Source of the DNA: Mycobacterium sp. IS-1590
GTDB lineage: Bacteria; Actinomycetota; Actinomycetes; Mycobacteriales; Mycobacteriaceae
NCBI RefSeq assembly: GCF_001500025.1
Contig: NZ_LQIW01000012.1
Span: 124,001 to 188,000, forward strand
Reading direction: 5' to 3'
Length of the DNA stretch: 64,000 nt
Made by a program: the position numbers and the translations under genes. The notes below the pieces were generated by a model, which worked only from the letters and a program-made list of their open reading frames with translations, was not told the DNA's origin and did not search any database. Each line of letters opens with the position of its first letter. Within the stretch, counting starts at the first letter, position 1. Shown piece by piece: positions 24,959 through 33,374 of this stretch.

Positions 24959-25641
24959 CCGACTCCGATGCCACCGGTTTCCTGTACCCGTTCATCGAGT
25001 CCGAGGAGACCGACGCCGCGAGCCTGCTCGACGATCTCGCGGCCTCGGCCCGGGCCAAGGCGGCTGAAAGCGCTCGGCTGCAACGGGACTCGCTCGGAGA
25101 GTACGGTGACGCGTTGACCGCGGCCGGCTCGCAGATGGCCGAGCGGTTCCGCCGCGGCGGGCGGTTGTACACCTTCGGCAACGGCGGAAGTTCCACCGAC
25201 GCCGCGACGTTGGCCTCGCTGTTCAGCCGGCCGGCGCGCGGAAGGCCGGTCGCCGCATGGTCTTTGGCCGCCGACAACGCGGTGGTGACCGCGCTCGGCA
25301 ACGACGTCGGCTTCGAACTGATTTTCAAACGCCAGATCATCGCCCACGCCCGCGACCGCGACGTCGCGGTCGCGCTGTCCACGTCCGGCAACTCCGACGA
25401 CCTGATGACCGCGATCACCGAGGCCAAGCGTCGCGGCCTGCTGACCGTGGGCTTCTCCGGACACGACGGCGGGCGGATGGCGGCCGCCGACGACCTCGAC
25501 TTCTGTTTCACTGTCCACTCACAGAGCATCCACCGCATCCAGGAGAGCCATGCGATGCTCGGCTACCGGCTCTGGTCGGTGGTCCAGGAACAGCTGCACA
25601 CCAACTCGGCCCGCGCACTGAACGGAGCACATTCCACATGA
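24955..25641 (+). CDS. SIS-domain phosphosugar-binding protein (GmhA-like)
   Basis: 228 aa. This is a sedoheptulose-7-phosphate isomerase-like protein with the phosphate loop YTFGNGGSSTDAATLASLFS and SGNSDDLMTAITEAKRRG. The family makes heptose phosphates, but no heptose pathway genes are nearby and the whole operon is for hydrogenase, so a recruited role in maturation is more likely. A binding function for a phosphosugar or carbamoyl phosphate-like ligand is possible. It overlaps both neighbours by 4 nt (ATGA). Confidence 0.82.
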   Translation: MTDSDATGFLYPFIESEETDAASLLDDLAASARAKAAESARLQRDSLGEYGDALTAAGSQMAERFRRGGRLYTFGNGGSSTDAATLASLFSRPARGRPVAAWSLAADNAVVTALGNDVGFELIFKRQIIAHARDRDVAVALSTSGNSDDLMTAITEAKRRGLLTVGFSGHDGGRMAAADDLDFCFTVHSQSIHRIQESHAMLGYRLWSVVQEQLHTNSARALNGAHST

Positions 25642-26732
25642 CACGAGCTGCGAGCGCGTCCGAACGCGAGGACCGCGTGCTGGAACGGATCGACAAGTTC
25701 CGTCAGCGACGACCGCGGCTGCTCGACGACGTGGTGACGCTCGCGCACGGCGCGGGCGGCAAGTCGTCGGCCGCGCTCGTCGACGCGGTGTTCCTCGAGG
25801 CCTTCCGCAACGACGAACTCGAACAACTCGGCGACGCGGCGGCCGTGCGGATGTCGTCGGGTGAACGGCTGGCCTTCTCCACCGACTCCTTCGTGGTGTC
25901 GCCGCGGCGCTTCCCCGGTGGCTCCATCGGCCACGTCGCGGTGCACGGCACGATCAACGACCTGGCCGTCTCCGGCGCCCGCCCCCAGTGGCTCTCGGCG
26001 GCGTTCGTGATCGAGGAGGGCTTCGCGATCGCCGAGCTGCGCGAAATCGTCGCGGACATGGGCGAAGCCGCGTCGAACGCGGGGGTGCAGATCGTCACCG
26101 GCGACACGAAGGTCGTCGGCAAGGGGGCCGCCGACGGTCTCTACATCTGCACCGCGGGCGTGGGATTGATTCCCGAGGGCCGGCGGCTGTCCCGTGACAG
26201 CGTCCAGCCCGGCGACAAAGTCGTGCTGTCCGGCACGGTCGGCGAGCACGGGATGGCCGTCATGCTGGCGCGCGGCGACCTGGCCATCGACGCCGACATC
26301 GCCTCGGACACCGCGCCGGTACACGAACTCGCCGAGCTTCTCCTGACCGCGGCGCCGTCCACCCGGTGGATGCGCGATGCGACCCGCGGCGGCGTGGGCA
26401 CGGTGGCCAACGAACTCGTCAAGGACGCGCCGTTCGCGATGATCCTCGACGAGGAGAAGCTGCCCGTCCTGCCGCAGGTGCTCGGGGCGTGCGACATGCT
26501 CGGTATCGACCCGCTCTATGTGGCGAACGAAGGCAAGTTCGTCGCCGTGGTGCCCGCCGACGAAGCCGATGCGGCGGTGGCCGCGTTGCGCGGCCACCCG
26601 CAGGGGGAACACGCCACGGTGGTCGGCGAGATCGTCCCCGAGCCCCACGGAATCGTCGCGCTACGAACGTCGTTCGGCGGCAGCCGAATCGTCGACATGC
26701 TCGTCGGCGACCCCCTGCCACGGATCTGTTGA
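25638..26732 (+). CDS. hypE: Hydrogenase expression/formation protein HypE
   Basis: 364 aa PurM-like enzyme that dehydrates the carbamoyl group HypF puts on its C-terminal Cys to thiocyanate. Motifs are LAHGAGGKSS near residue 35, AFSTDSFVVSP, GTINDLAVSGARP, DATRGGVGTVANEL, and the essential C-terminus PRIC, with Cys as last residue. The start is the ATG at 25638, overlapping the SIS gene. Confidence 0.95.
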   Translation: MTRAASASEREDRVLERIDKFRQRRPRLLDDVVTLAHGAGGKSSAALVDAVFLEAFRNDELEQLGDAAAVRMSSGERLAFSTDSFVVSPRRFPGGSIGHVAVHGTINDLAVSGARPQWLSAAFVIEEGFAIAELREIVADMGEAASNAGVQIVTGDTKVVGKGAADGLYICTAGVGLIPEGRRLSRDSVQPGDKVVLSGTVGEHGMAVMLARGDLAIDADIASDTAPVHELAELLLTAAPSTRWMRDATRGGVGTVANELVKDAPFAMILDEEKLPVLPQVLGACDMLGIDPLYVANEGKFVAVVPADEADAAVAALRGHPQGEHATVVGEIVPEPHGIVALRTSFGGSRIVDMLVGDPLPRIC

Positions 26733-26743
26733 GAGGAGAGCAC

Positions 26744-27016
26744 ATGTGCCTCGGTATCCCCGGTCAGGTGGTCGACATCGTCGACGCCGAACAGTCGCTG
26801 GCCAAGGTCGACGTCAACGGCGTACGCAGGATCATCAGCGTTCGACTGCTGGCCGACGACAACCTGCAGGTCGGTGACTGGGTCCTGGTGCACGTCGGGT
26901 TCGCGATGGCCAAGATCGACGAACGCGAGGCGAAGCTCACCCTCGACCAGGTGCAGAAGATGGGCGCCGACTACGCCGCCGAGATCGAAGCGTTCAACTC
27001 GTCCGAAATCGCTTGA
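26744..27016 (+). CDS. hypC: Hydrogenase assembly chaperone HypC (second copy)
   Basis: 90 aa. It starts MCLGIPGQVVDIV with the functional Cys2, followed by GDWVLVHVGFAMAKID and a helical end (LTLDQVQKMGADYAAEIEAF). It lies between hypE and hypD, the usual hypCDE grouping. GAGAGGAG precedes the ATG. It differs clearly from the first HypC (20954), so the two may serve different large subunits or steps. Confidence 0.93.
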   Translation: MCLGIPGQVVDIVDAEQSLAKVDVNGVRRIISVRLLADDNLQVGDWVLVHVGFAMAKIDEREAKLTLDQVQKMGADYAAEIEAFNSSEIA

Positions 27017-27026
27017 GAGGCAAGTC

Positions 27027-28154
27027 ATGAGATTCGTCGACGAATTCCGCGACCCGGCCGCCGCACGCGCGCTGGTCAGATCCATCACCGACCTCGCCGG
27101 TGACGACGAGTTCAAGTTCATGGAGGTGTGCGGCGGCCACACCCACACCATCTACCGCCACGGCATCGAGCATCTGCTGCCGGAGACGGTCGAGCTGGTG
27201 CACGGGCCCGGGTGCCCGGTGTGCGTCATCCCGATGGGACGCGTCGACGACGCGATGTGGCTGGCCGAACAAACGGACGTCATCTTCACGACGTTCGGCG
27301 ACATGATGCGAGTGCCGGGCTCGCGGGGCAACCTCATCGAGGCGAAGGCCCGCGGCGCCGATGTGCGCTTCGTGTACTCACCGCTGGACGCGCTCAAGAT
27401 CGCGCTCGACAACCCCGACAAGCGAGTCGTGTTCTTCGCCGTGGGCTTCGAGACCACCGCGCCGTCCACCGCCGTGACGCTGGTGCGTGCAAAAGCGTTG
27501 GGCGTGGGTAACTTCAGCGTCTTCTGTAACCACGTCACGATCGTTCCACCGATCAAGGCGATCCTGGAGTCTCCCGACCTGCGTCTGTCCGGATTCCTCG
27601 GGCCCGGACACGTCTCGACGGTGGTGGGGTTGCGCCCGTACCGGTTCGTCCCCGACGTGTACGGAAAACCCATGGTGGTGGCTGGGTTCGAACCGCTCGA
27701 CATCCTCGCGTCGGTGCACATGCTGTTGCAGCAGATCCGCGACGGCCGCTGCGAGGTCGAGAACCAGTACACGCGAGTGGTGCGTCCCGAAGGCAACACC
27801 CAAGCGCTCAAGCTGATGGCGCAGACGCTCGAGCTGCGACCGCATTTCGAGTGGCGGGGCCTGGGTTTCATCTCGCAGAGCGCGCTGCGGCTCCACCCCG
27901 ACTACGCCGACTTCGACGCCGAACGCACCTTCGCCATGCCGGGTGTGCGCGTGGCCGACCCGAAGGCGTGCCAATGCGGCGAGGTACTCAAAGGCGTCAT
28001 CAAACCGTGGGAGTGCAAGGTTTTCGGGACTGCGTGCACGCCGGAGACACCGATCGGGACGTGCATGGTGTCCCCCGAGGGCGCCTGCGCGGCCTACTAC
28101 AACTTCGGCCGGTTACACCGGGAGACAGCGCTGGTGCTCGGGCGGCGCGCATAG
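27027..28154 (+). CDS. hypD: Hydrogenase formation protein HypD
   Basis: 375 aa Fe-S protein that, with HypC, forms the scaffold for Fe(CN)2CO assembly. Signature motifs are VCGGHTHTIYRHG (Cys near residue 35), HGPGCPVCVIP (CPVC, about 64-67), FAVGFETTAPS and the C-terminal [4Fe-4S] ligands in ACQCGEVLKG, CKVFG, CTPETPIGTCMVS and GACAAYY. The start is the ATG at 27027 after GAGAGG. Last recognisable maturation gene of the cluster. Confidence 0.95.
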   Translation: MRFVDEFRDPAAARALVRSITDLAGDDEFKFMEVCGGHTHTIYRHGIEHLLPETVELVHGPGCPVCVIPMGRVDDAMWLAEQTDVIFTTFGDMMRVPGSRGNLIEAKARGADVRFVYSPLDALKIALDNPDKRVVFFAVGFETTAPSTAVTLVRAKALGVGNFSVFCNHVTIVPPIKAILESPDLRLSGFLGPGHVSTVVGLRPYRFVPDVYGKPMVVAGFEPLDILASVHMLLQQIRDGRCEVENQYTRVVRPEGNTQALKLMAQTLELRPHFEWRGLGFISQSALRLHPDYADFDAERTFAMPGVRVADPKACQCGEVLKGVIKPWECKVFGTACTPETPIGTCMVSPEGACAAYYNFGRLHRETALVLGRRA

Positions 28155-28208
28155 CGGCGGTCTAGTCATCGCCGCAGATTCCGCGGCGACAAGTGAGGAG
28201 TGATTGTC

Positions 28209-28652
28209 ATGTCAGAGCCGGAGGAACGAGGCAAGCGCGGAACCGGATCCGATCAACCCTCGGGCGGGCCGGCGGACCGTCCGTCGGACACCTATCGCGG
28301 TGACGAGTCCGTCCCCGCACACGAGGACGGCGGTAAGCCGGACTTCCAGCCGGGATTCACCAACGAACCCCCCAAGGATGTCGAACCCGAGATCCCACCG
28401 TACGAGGGGCGGCAGCAGTCGGCCAAGCCGGAAGGCTCCGGCGACGACGGCGGCGAACGCACCGCGGGTGCGGTGAAGCCGGCCACCGATGCCGCGAGCA
28501 AGGCGCCGCCGCCGAGCGAGACCATGGGCGGTGCGACCGCCTCCCCCGCCGACGAACAGCCGGCATCACAGATGCCGGAGTCCGACCGCGACGACGACCG
28601 GGTCGGCCCGTCACACACCACGGGCGCCGGTCGCGCCGAGGACAAACGCTAG
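28209..28652 (+). CDS. Disordered acidic protein of unknown function
   Basis: 147 aa of low complexity (Pro, Glu, Asp, Gly, Ser) without hydrophobic core, Cys or signal, so likely disordered. The start at the ATG 28209 has AGGAG eight bases upstream. It begins 54 nt after hypD and could be the last gene of the hydrogenase operon or a separate gene. Codon choice and third-position GC look normal for a coding region, but a function cannot be given. Confidence 0.6.
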   Translation: MSEPEERGKRGTGSDQPSGGPADRPSDTYRGDESVPAHEDGGKPDFQPGFTNEPPKDVEPEIPPYEGRQQSAKPEGSGDDGGERTAGAVKPATDAASKAPPPSETMGGATASPADEQPASQMPESDRDDDRVGPSHTTGAGRAEDKR

Positions 28653-28656
28653 CCGT

Positions 28657-28851
28657 TCACCACTGATCGCGCGGGACGTCGAAGTCCGAGCACAGTGCGC
28701 GCCACACGTCGCGCGGTTCGACGCCGTCCTCGATGGCCTGCTCGGCGGTGCGCCCATCCAACCCGCTCAGGACATGGTCGACGAGCAGGGACGAGCCGCG
28801 CACGGGGCCGAACTGTTCCTCGACGAGCTGATGAAATTCCGTCAAGCGCAC
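28657..28851 (-). CDS. DUF3046 family small protein (Rv2738c-like)
   Basis: 64 aa (starting with GTG) of the DUF3046 type: RLTEFHQLVEEQFG at the start, a helical middle and VWRALCSDFDVPRDQW at the end. In M. tuberculosis its counterpart is directly beside recA; here the 16-kb hydrogenase cluster separates them, which marks the island border. It lies 9 nt after the glycosyltransferase stop. Confidence 0.85.
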   Translation of the reverse strand: MRLTEFHQLVEEQFGPVRGSSLLVDHVLSGLDGRTAEQAIEDGVEPRDVWRALCSDFDVPRDQW

Positions 28852-28860
28852 GAGCCCAAA

Positions 28861-30033
28861 CTACGCTGTGGCCCTCAGTGCTTCATGGCACACCCGTACC
28901 GGATCATCGACGTCGGCTACCGTCGCCCCGGCCCGCCGCGCCGCCTGCCGGTAGCCAGGTGTGCTCATCACCTCGCGCACCGCCTGCACCAACCCATCCG
29001 GGGTGAGAGGACGCACCAACTGTGCACTCCCCTGGCGCACAACACGATTCGCGATCTCCCATTGGTCCCCGCCGCCCGGCACGATCACCATCGGCACACC
29101 GGCCAGCAGCGCCTTGGCAACGGTCCCGTGTCCACCGCCGCAGATCAGCACGTCCGCCTCGGCCAGCAGCTCGTCCTGGCGGCCGAGTCCGACCACGGCC
29201 CACGGCGGCACCTCGCGATCAGGCCCTTCGAGCCGCGACACCACCACCCGCGAACCGGCGGGCAGGACGTCGCCGGGCACCAACACGTCCAGCGCCAGGT
29301 CGGTGAGTCCGCCCGCACCCGTGGTCGCCGTCGACGGGGCCACCGCCACGACCGGGCCGTCACCGGCGGGCAGCGTCAGCACCGCGGTCGTCGGCTCGTA
29401 GTGCAAAGGGCCGACGACGACGGCCTCGGCCGGCCAGTCCGGTCGCAGCACCTCCAGGGCGGGCAAGGTCGCGATGAGACGTCGCAGCGGTCCCGGATCC
29501 TCGGGGGGCAGGCCGATCCCGACGCGGGCCGCGGATCGCTGCCGGAGCCCGGCGCGCCACGACCGCGCACTGAGTGCGCGCAGCGCCGCGTCGCGCAGCC
29601 GCCCCCGCACACCTGTTCCGGCCGCCAGCCCGCTGCCGATCGGGGGCAGGCCCTTTGACGGCCGGTACAGCGGGTGGGTGTTCAGCTCGACCCAGGGCAC
29701 GCCCAGCAGGTCGGCGGCCAGCCCGCCGCACGCGGTGATCGAATCGGAGACCACCAGATCAGGTTCCAGTGCGGCGATCCGATCCCTGTTGAGCACCGCC
29801 ATCCGGGCCGCCCGTTGGTGGATCTTGGCGCCCGCGTCGGCGTCGTCGTCGGCGGCCGTGGGATCCAGACCGTCCAGTTCGCAGGCCTCGATGCCCTCCC
29901 CTCGTGCCGTGTCGAGCCATCGGGTCCCGGTCAACAGCGTCGGTGAATCCCCGTTGGCCAGAAAACGAAGACACAGCGCGATCGCCGGAAAGGCATGCCC
30001 CGGATCGGGGCCGGCAACAACTGCGACGCGCAT
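28861..30033 (-). CDS. GT1/UGT-like glycosyltransferase (Rv2739c-like)
   Basis: 390 aa with a two-domain GT-B look: an N-terminal Rossmann start (MRVAVVAGPDPGHAFPAIAL) and a C-terminal donor site with DVLICGGGHGTVAKALLAGVPMVIVPGGGDQWEIANRV (about 310-347). It belongs to the MurG/UGT-type superfamily. Acceptor and sugar unknown. The start is the ATG at 30033; longer forms run into ephG on the other strand. Synteny with Rv2739c supports the call. Confidence 0.85.
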   Translation of the reverse strand: MRVAVVAGPDPGHAFPAIALCLRFLANGDSPTLLTGTRWLDTARGEGIEACELDGLDPTAADDDADAGAKIHQRAARMAVLNRDRIAALEPDLVVSDSITACGGLAADLLGVPWVELNTHPLYRPSKGLPPIGSGLAAGTGVRGRLRDAALRALSARSWRAGLRQRSAARVGIGLPPEDPGPLRRLIATLPALEVLRPDWPAEAVVVGPLHYEPTTAVLTLPAGDGPVVAVAPSTATTGAGGLTDLALDVLVPGDVLPAGSRVVVSRLEGPDREVPPWAVVGLGRQDELLAEADVLICGGGHGTVAKALLAGVPMVIVPGGGDQWEIANRVVRQGSAQLVRPLTPDGLVQAVREVMSTPGYRQAARRAGATVADVDDPVRVCHEALRATA

Positions 30034-30062
30034 TGGGCTACCGTGCCACAGCGCTGCGGCAC

Positions 30063-30068
30063 TACGCT
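30063..30068 (+). promoter_or_regulatory. Candidate -10 of a leaderless ephG transcript
   Basis: TACGCT ends seven bases before the ATG at 30076; there is no Shine-Dalgarno. Confidence 0.5.
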
Positions 30069-30075
30069 TGCGCCC

Positions 30076-30516
30076 ATGACCGACCAGGCTTCCGAACTGA
30101 AAACCGACGTCGACAACATCCGGGCGGTGGAGACGTTCCTGTACGCCCTGCAGGACGAGGATTTCGACACCGCCGACGGCCTGCTCGCCGATCACGCCGA
30201 ATGGCACAACGTCGGCTATCCCACGATCCGGGGCAGGCAGCGCATCATCGGCCTGATGCGCCGGGGTCAGGGTCGGCTCGGCTTCGAGGTGAAGATCCAC
30301 CGCATCGCCGCCGACGGCAACTCCGTGCTCACCGAACGCACCGATGCGCTGGTGTTCGGACCGGTGCGCCTGCAGTTCTGGGTGTGCGGGACCTTCGAGG
30401 TGCACGCCGGTCGGATCACATTGTGGCGCGACTACTTCGACACCCTGGACTTCCTCAAGGCCACGGTGCGCGCGCTGGTCGCGACGGTGTTCCCAGCGCT
30501 GCGGCCGACGATGTAG
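30076..30516 (+). CDS. ephG: Limonene-1,2-epoxide hydrolase family protein EphG
   Basis: 146 aa cone-shaped alpha+beta hydrolase. The Asp-Arg-Asp catalytic set of the family maps to TERTDAL (Arg, Asp) and LWRDYFD (Asp). It adds water to an epoxide; the M. tuberculosis counterpart Rv2740 has been linked to lipid/sterol epoxides. Divergent from the glycosyltransferase, and its stop abuts that of pspM. A longer form from 29995 has no upstream signals. Confidence 0.88.
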   Translation: MTDQASELKTDVDNIRAVETFLYALQDEDFDTADGLLADHAEWHNVGYPTIRGRQRIIGLMRRGQGRLGFEVKIHRIAADGNSVLTERTDALVFGPVRLQFWVCGTFEVHAGRITLWRDYFDTLDFLKATVRALVATVFPALRPTM

Positions 30517-31359
30517 TCAGGCCCCGCGGAGGTGGCCGAGTTCGTTGAACGCCTCGGCCCAGCCGACGAGCCGGTCGGTGGCATTGGACAACTCGTCGCG
30601 GTAACGCTGTTGCCACATGGGCGAGGTCGACGTCGGTCCGGCGTTCGCCGCCGACACCAGTTGCGCTGCGGCGTTGACCATATCGGCGTACTGCCGTGCC
30701 CCGTGATCGAGTTGGGCCGTGAATGCCGCGATCGTGGGCGCCAGGTGCGCCCGCGAGTGCGGCGTCGCGCGGATCGCTTTCTCCATCGACGTCACTTCGT
30801 TCGCGGTGGCCGCCATGGTCGTCGCGGTCTGATTCGCCGCCGCGCTCAGCTCGCGCAGTTCATCCGGCGGCAGCATCCGCCCCCGCTCCAGGACCCCCAG
30901 CAGTGAGAAGAATCCACGCTCGGAGGCGGCCAACGTCGCCATCGGTTGGCGTGCGGCCGAACCCCACGGTGGGAGCCTGCGGGTGGCGCGCGATCGCGGA
31001 GGGGGCAGCGGCTCGCGTCGCAGCCACCGGTACCGCAGGAACGTCAGCGTGGCCAGGAACGCGGCGCCGACCGCGATCGGCGACGGGATGAGCAGCGCCC
31101 ATGCGGGAACATCCCAGGCCGCCACCACGCCCGTCACGCCGATCCAGAACACGCAGGAAATCGCGAAGAAAACGGTGAGCCGCAATGCCCAGCGCCGCTT
31201 ACGCAGCAGCTTCGCGCGGGGATCGGCGGCGGCGTTCAGCTTGTCGGCCAGCACATCGGACCACTCGGCCGCCGTGTCTATGCCGTTCTGGACACCCCGC
31301 TGCACCAGCGAGCGCCACGGCTCGGGTCGACTCCTCTGCGCACTCACGGGTGTCCTCAC
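30517..31359 (-). CDS. pspM: PspM-like membrane protein (Rv2743c-like)
   Basis: 280 aa with two adjacent membrane helices (about 53-73 and 77-100) and long cytosolic parts, the layout of the PspM partner that recruits PspA to the membrane under envelope stress. Here GTG at 31359 is used, 3 nt after the pspA stop; a GTG at 31347 with GAGG upstream is an alternative. No pspN follows: the stop abuts ephG directly. Confidence 0.82.
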   Translation of the reverse strand: MRTPVSAQRSRPEPWRSLVQRGVQNGIDTAAEWSDVLADKLNAAADPRAKLLRKRRWALRLTVFFAISCVFWIGVTGVVAAWDVPAWALLIPSPIAVGAAFLATLTFLRYRWLRREPLPPPRSRATRRLPPWGSAARQPMATLAASERGFFSLLGVLERGRMLPPDELRELSAAANQTATTMAATANEVTSMEKAIRATPHSRAHLAPTIAAFTAQLDHGARQYADMVNAAAQLVSAANAGPTSTSPMWQQRYRDELSNATDRLVGWAEAFNELGHLRGA

Positions 31360-31362
31360 GAA

Positions 31363-32178
31363 CTACTGAGACAGCGGATTTTCCGGTGTCGCCTGCTGCG
31401 GATTGGCCGCCGGGGTGGCGGGCTGCGCCGCGGCGTTACCGCCTGCGGGCAACTGCTCGCCGCGCATCGAGGCGCGGATCTGCTCGAGCCGTGAATGTCC
31501 GGCCATCTGCACGCTGGCCTGCTGGACCTCCAGCATCCGGCCCTGCACCGAGTTCTGCGCCAACTCGGCCTCGCCCATCGCGTTGGCGTACCGGCGCTCG
31601 ATCTTCTGACGCACCTCGTCGAGGCTAGGGGTGGTCCCCGGGGCGGCCAACTCGCTCATCGAGCGCAGCGACGAGCTGACCTGCTCCTGCATCTTGGCCT
31701 GTTCGAGCTGGGACAGCAGCTTGGTGCGCTCGGCGATCTTCTGCTGCAGCATCATCGCGTTCTGCTCGACGGCCTTCTTGGCCTGGCCCGCCGCGTTGAG
31801 TGCCTGGTCGTGCAGGGTCTTGAGATCCTCGACGCTCTGCTCCGCGGTCACCAGCTGCGCGGCGAACGCTTCCGCGGCGTTGTTGTACTCGGTGGCCTTG
31901 GCGGCGTCACCGTTGGCGACGGCCTGATCGGCCAGCGTCAACGCCTGCCGCACGTTGACCTGCAGCTTCTCGATGTCGGCGAGCTGGCGGTTCAGACGCA
32001 TCTCCAGCTGGCGCTGGTTGCCGATCACCTGGGCCGCCTGCTGGGTCAGGGCCTGATGCTGGCGTTGGGCTTCCTCGATGGCCTGCTGAATCTGCACCTT
32101 CGGGTCGGCGTATTCGTCCACCTTGGAGCTGAACAGCGCCATGAGGTACTTCCACGCCTTGACGAACGGATTGGCCAT
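31363..32178 (-). CDS. pspA: Phage shock protein PspA (35-kDa antigen)
   Basis: 271 aa PspA/IM30/Vipp1 family. It begins [21 protein letters not shown] (amphipathic helix) and then forms a long helical hairpin/coiled coil rich in Ala, Gln and Glu (about 25-220). The Gln/Pro/Ala-rich tail is specific to mycobacteria. It stabilises stressed membranes and is controlled by ClgR, encoded just upstream. Confidence 0.93.
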   Translation of the reverse strand: MANPFVKAWKYLMALFSSKVDEYADPKVQIQQAIEEAQRQHQALTQQAAQVIGNQRQLEMRLNRQLADIEKLQVNVRQALTLADQAVANGDAAKATEYNNAAEAFAAQLVTAEQSVEDLKTLHDQALNAAGQAKKAVEQNAMMLQQKIAERTKLLSQLEQAKMQEQVSSSLRSMSELAAPGTTPSLDEVRQKIERRYANAMGEAELAQNSVQGRMLEVQQASVQMAGHSRLEQIRASMRGEQLPAGGNAAAQPATPAANPQQATPENPLSQ

Positions 32179-32294
32179 GTCAGTTCACTCCGCCTTCGTG
32201 TCGTTGTGTCGGACTCGCCGGCCCGCCTTCCCGTGCTGCCCAATCTATCGGGTCAGCGCGCATCACCACAGTCAGTAATGGTCGGCTCAGCGCG

Positions 32295-32615
32295 TCAGGC
32301 CACCGCCATCGACACGACCTGCGGGATGACCACCTTGGTGGTGGCGTCGATGTTGGCGGCGCCGGCGAAGGCGGCGCTTTCCTCTCGCTCCATCTCCTGA
32401 CCGGCGTCGAAGAGCACCTGAGAGAGCGGAACGTCCAGGGCGCCGCAGATCGCGCTGAGCAATTCGCTCGAAGCTTCCTTGCGGCCGCGTTCGACCTCGG
32501 AGAGGTAGCCCAAACTGACCCGGGCGGTGTCGGACACTTCGCGCAGGGTGCGTCCTTGATCGACGCGGGCACGACGCAGCACGTCGCCGATCACCTCGCG
32601 CAGCAATGCCGTCAT
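32295..32615 (-). CDS. clgR: Transcriptional regulator ClgR
   Basis: 106 aa XRE-family activator with a helix-turn-helix ([29 protein letters not shown], about 21-50). ClgR activates clpP1P2, clpC and pspA under envelope stress. The ATG follows AAGGGAG. The C-terminus [25 protein letters not shown] is typical, and its last residues resemble a protease recognition tail, in line with Clp-mediated turnover. An ideal SigE-type promoter lies at 32658-32685. Confidence 0.93.
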   Translation of the reverse strand: MTALLREVIGDVLRRARVDQGRTLREVSDTARVSLGYLSEVERGRKEASSELLSAICGALDVPLSQVLFDAGQEMEREESAAFAGAANIDATTKVVIPQVVSMAVA

Positions 32616-32657
32616 CGTGCATCTCCCTTCGGAGTGAATGTCTGGGATCTAAGAGGG

Positions 32658-32685
32658 CAACGCTGAAGGCGGGCCGGTTGGTTCC
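32658..32685 (-). promoter_or_regulatory. SigE-type promoter of clgR
   Basis: GGAACC (32680-32685) and CGTTG (32658-32662) on the minus strand, 17 bases apart, match the mycobacterial SigE/SigH consensus (GGAAC-N16-20-CGTT). It lies 43 nt upstream of the clgR ATG, agreeing with known SigE control of clgR in M. tuberculosis. Confidence 0.8.
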
Positions 32686-32736
32686 CGATTAACGCAGATC
32701 ACTGTCGCACGGGCCCTGACCAGCGCTCGTGCGTCG

Positions 32737-33333
32737 TCACTGAGCAGCGGGTCGGCCACGGGAGTCCTTGATCGCCGTCACGACGTAGTCGACGCCGGTG
32801 ACGACCGTCAGGATGACCGCCGCCCACATGACCACCCACGCGGCGGCCAGCCACGCGCCGGACAGCGGCAGCACGAACAGCCCTATGGCCACCCCTTGCA
32901 CGAGGGTCTTGAGCTTGCCGCCGCGGCTGGCCGGGATCACGCCGTGACGCAACACCGCGAACCGCAGCGCCGTGATGCCGATCTCGCGGATGAGAATCAC
33001 CACCGTGATCCACCACGGCAGGTCGCCCAGTAGCGAAAGCCCGATCAGCGCCGCGCCGATGAGGGCCTTGTCGGCGATGGGGTCGGCCAGCGTGCCGAAC
33101 TCCGTCACCATGCCGTAGTTGCGCGCCAGCGCCCCGTCGAACCGGTCGGTGATCACGGCGACGGTGAACACCACGAATGCGGCTATCCGCCAGAATGTTT
33201 CATGCCCGTCACCGACGAACAGCACCACCAGAAAAACCGGGACCAACGCCATCCGCACGCCGGTGAGCACATTCGCGATGTTCGCTATGCGGGCGCGCGG
33301 GACCAGCGGATCAGTATGGGGTTGGCCCGACAC
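32737..33333 (-). CDS. pgsA3: CDP-alcohol phosphatidyltransferase PgsA3
   Basis: 198 aa membrane enzyme of phospholipid synthesis, probably phosphatidylglycerophosphate synthase. The CDP-alcohol motif is DRFDGALARNYGMVTEFGTLADPIADK (DG-x2-AR-x8-G-x3-D-x3-D). About five membrane segments. I use the GTG at 33333 because a TATTCT -10 sits six bases upstream. An in-frame GTG at 33372 would give 211 aa, but its extra residues are encoded by promoter DNA. Confidence 0.88.
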   Translation of the reverse strand: MSGQPHTDPLVPRARIANIANVLTGVRMALVPVFLVVLFVGDGHETFWRIAAFVVFTVAVITDRFDGALARNYGMVTEFGTLADPIADKALIGAALIGLSLLGDLPWWITVVILIREIGITALRFAVLRHGVIPASRGGKLKTLVQGVAIGLFVLPLSGAWLAAAWVVMWAAVILTVVTGVDYVVTAIKDSRGRPAAQ

Positions 33334-33339
33334 CGCAAC

Positions 33340-33345
33340 AGAATA
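33340..33345 (-). promoter_or_regulatory. -10 element of leaderless pgsA3
   Basis: TATTCT on the minus strand, six bases before the GTG at 33333. Translated in frame it reads Tyr-Ser, which explains why the gene has been drawn longer. Confidence 0.6.
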
Positions 33346-33360
33346 TCGGTTGCTCGAACC

Positions 33361-33366
33361 GATACT
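33361..33366 (+). promoter_or_regulatory. Candidate -10 of leaderless argA
   Basis: GATACT lies eight bases before the argA GTG at 33375; the two divergent promoters occupy only about 40 bp. Confidence 0.45.
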
Positions 33367-33374
33367 CTCCACCT

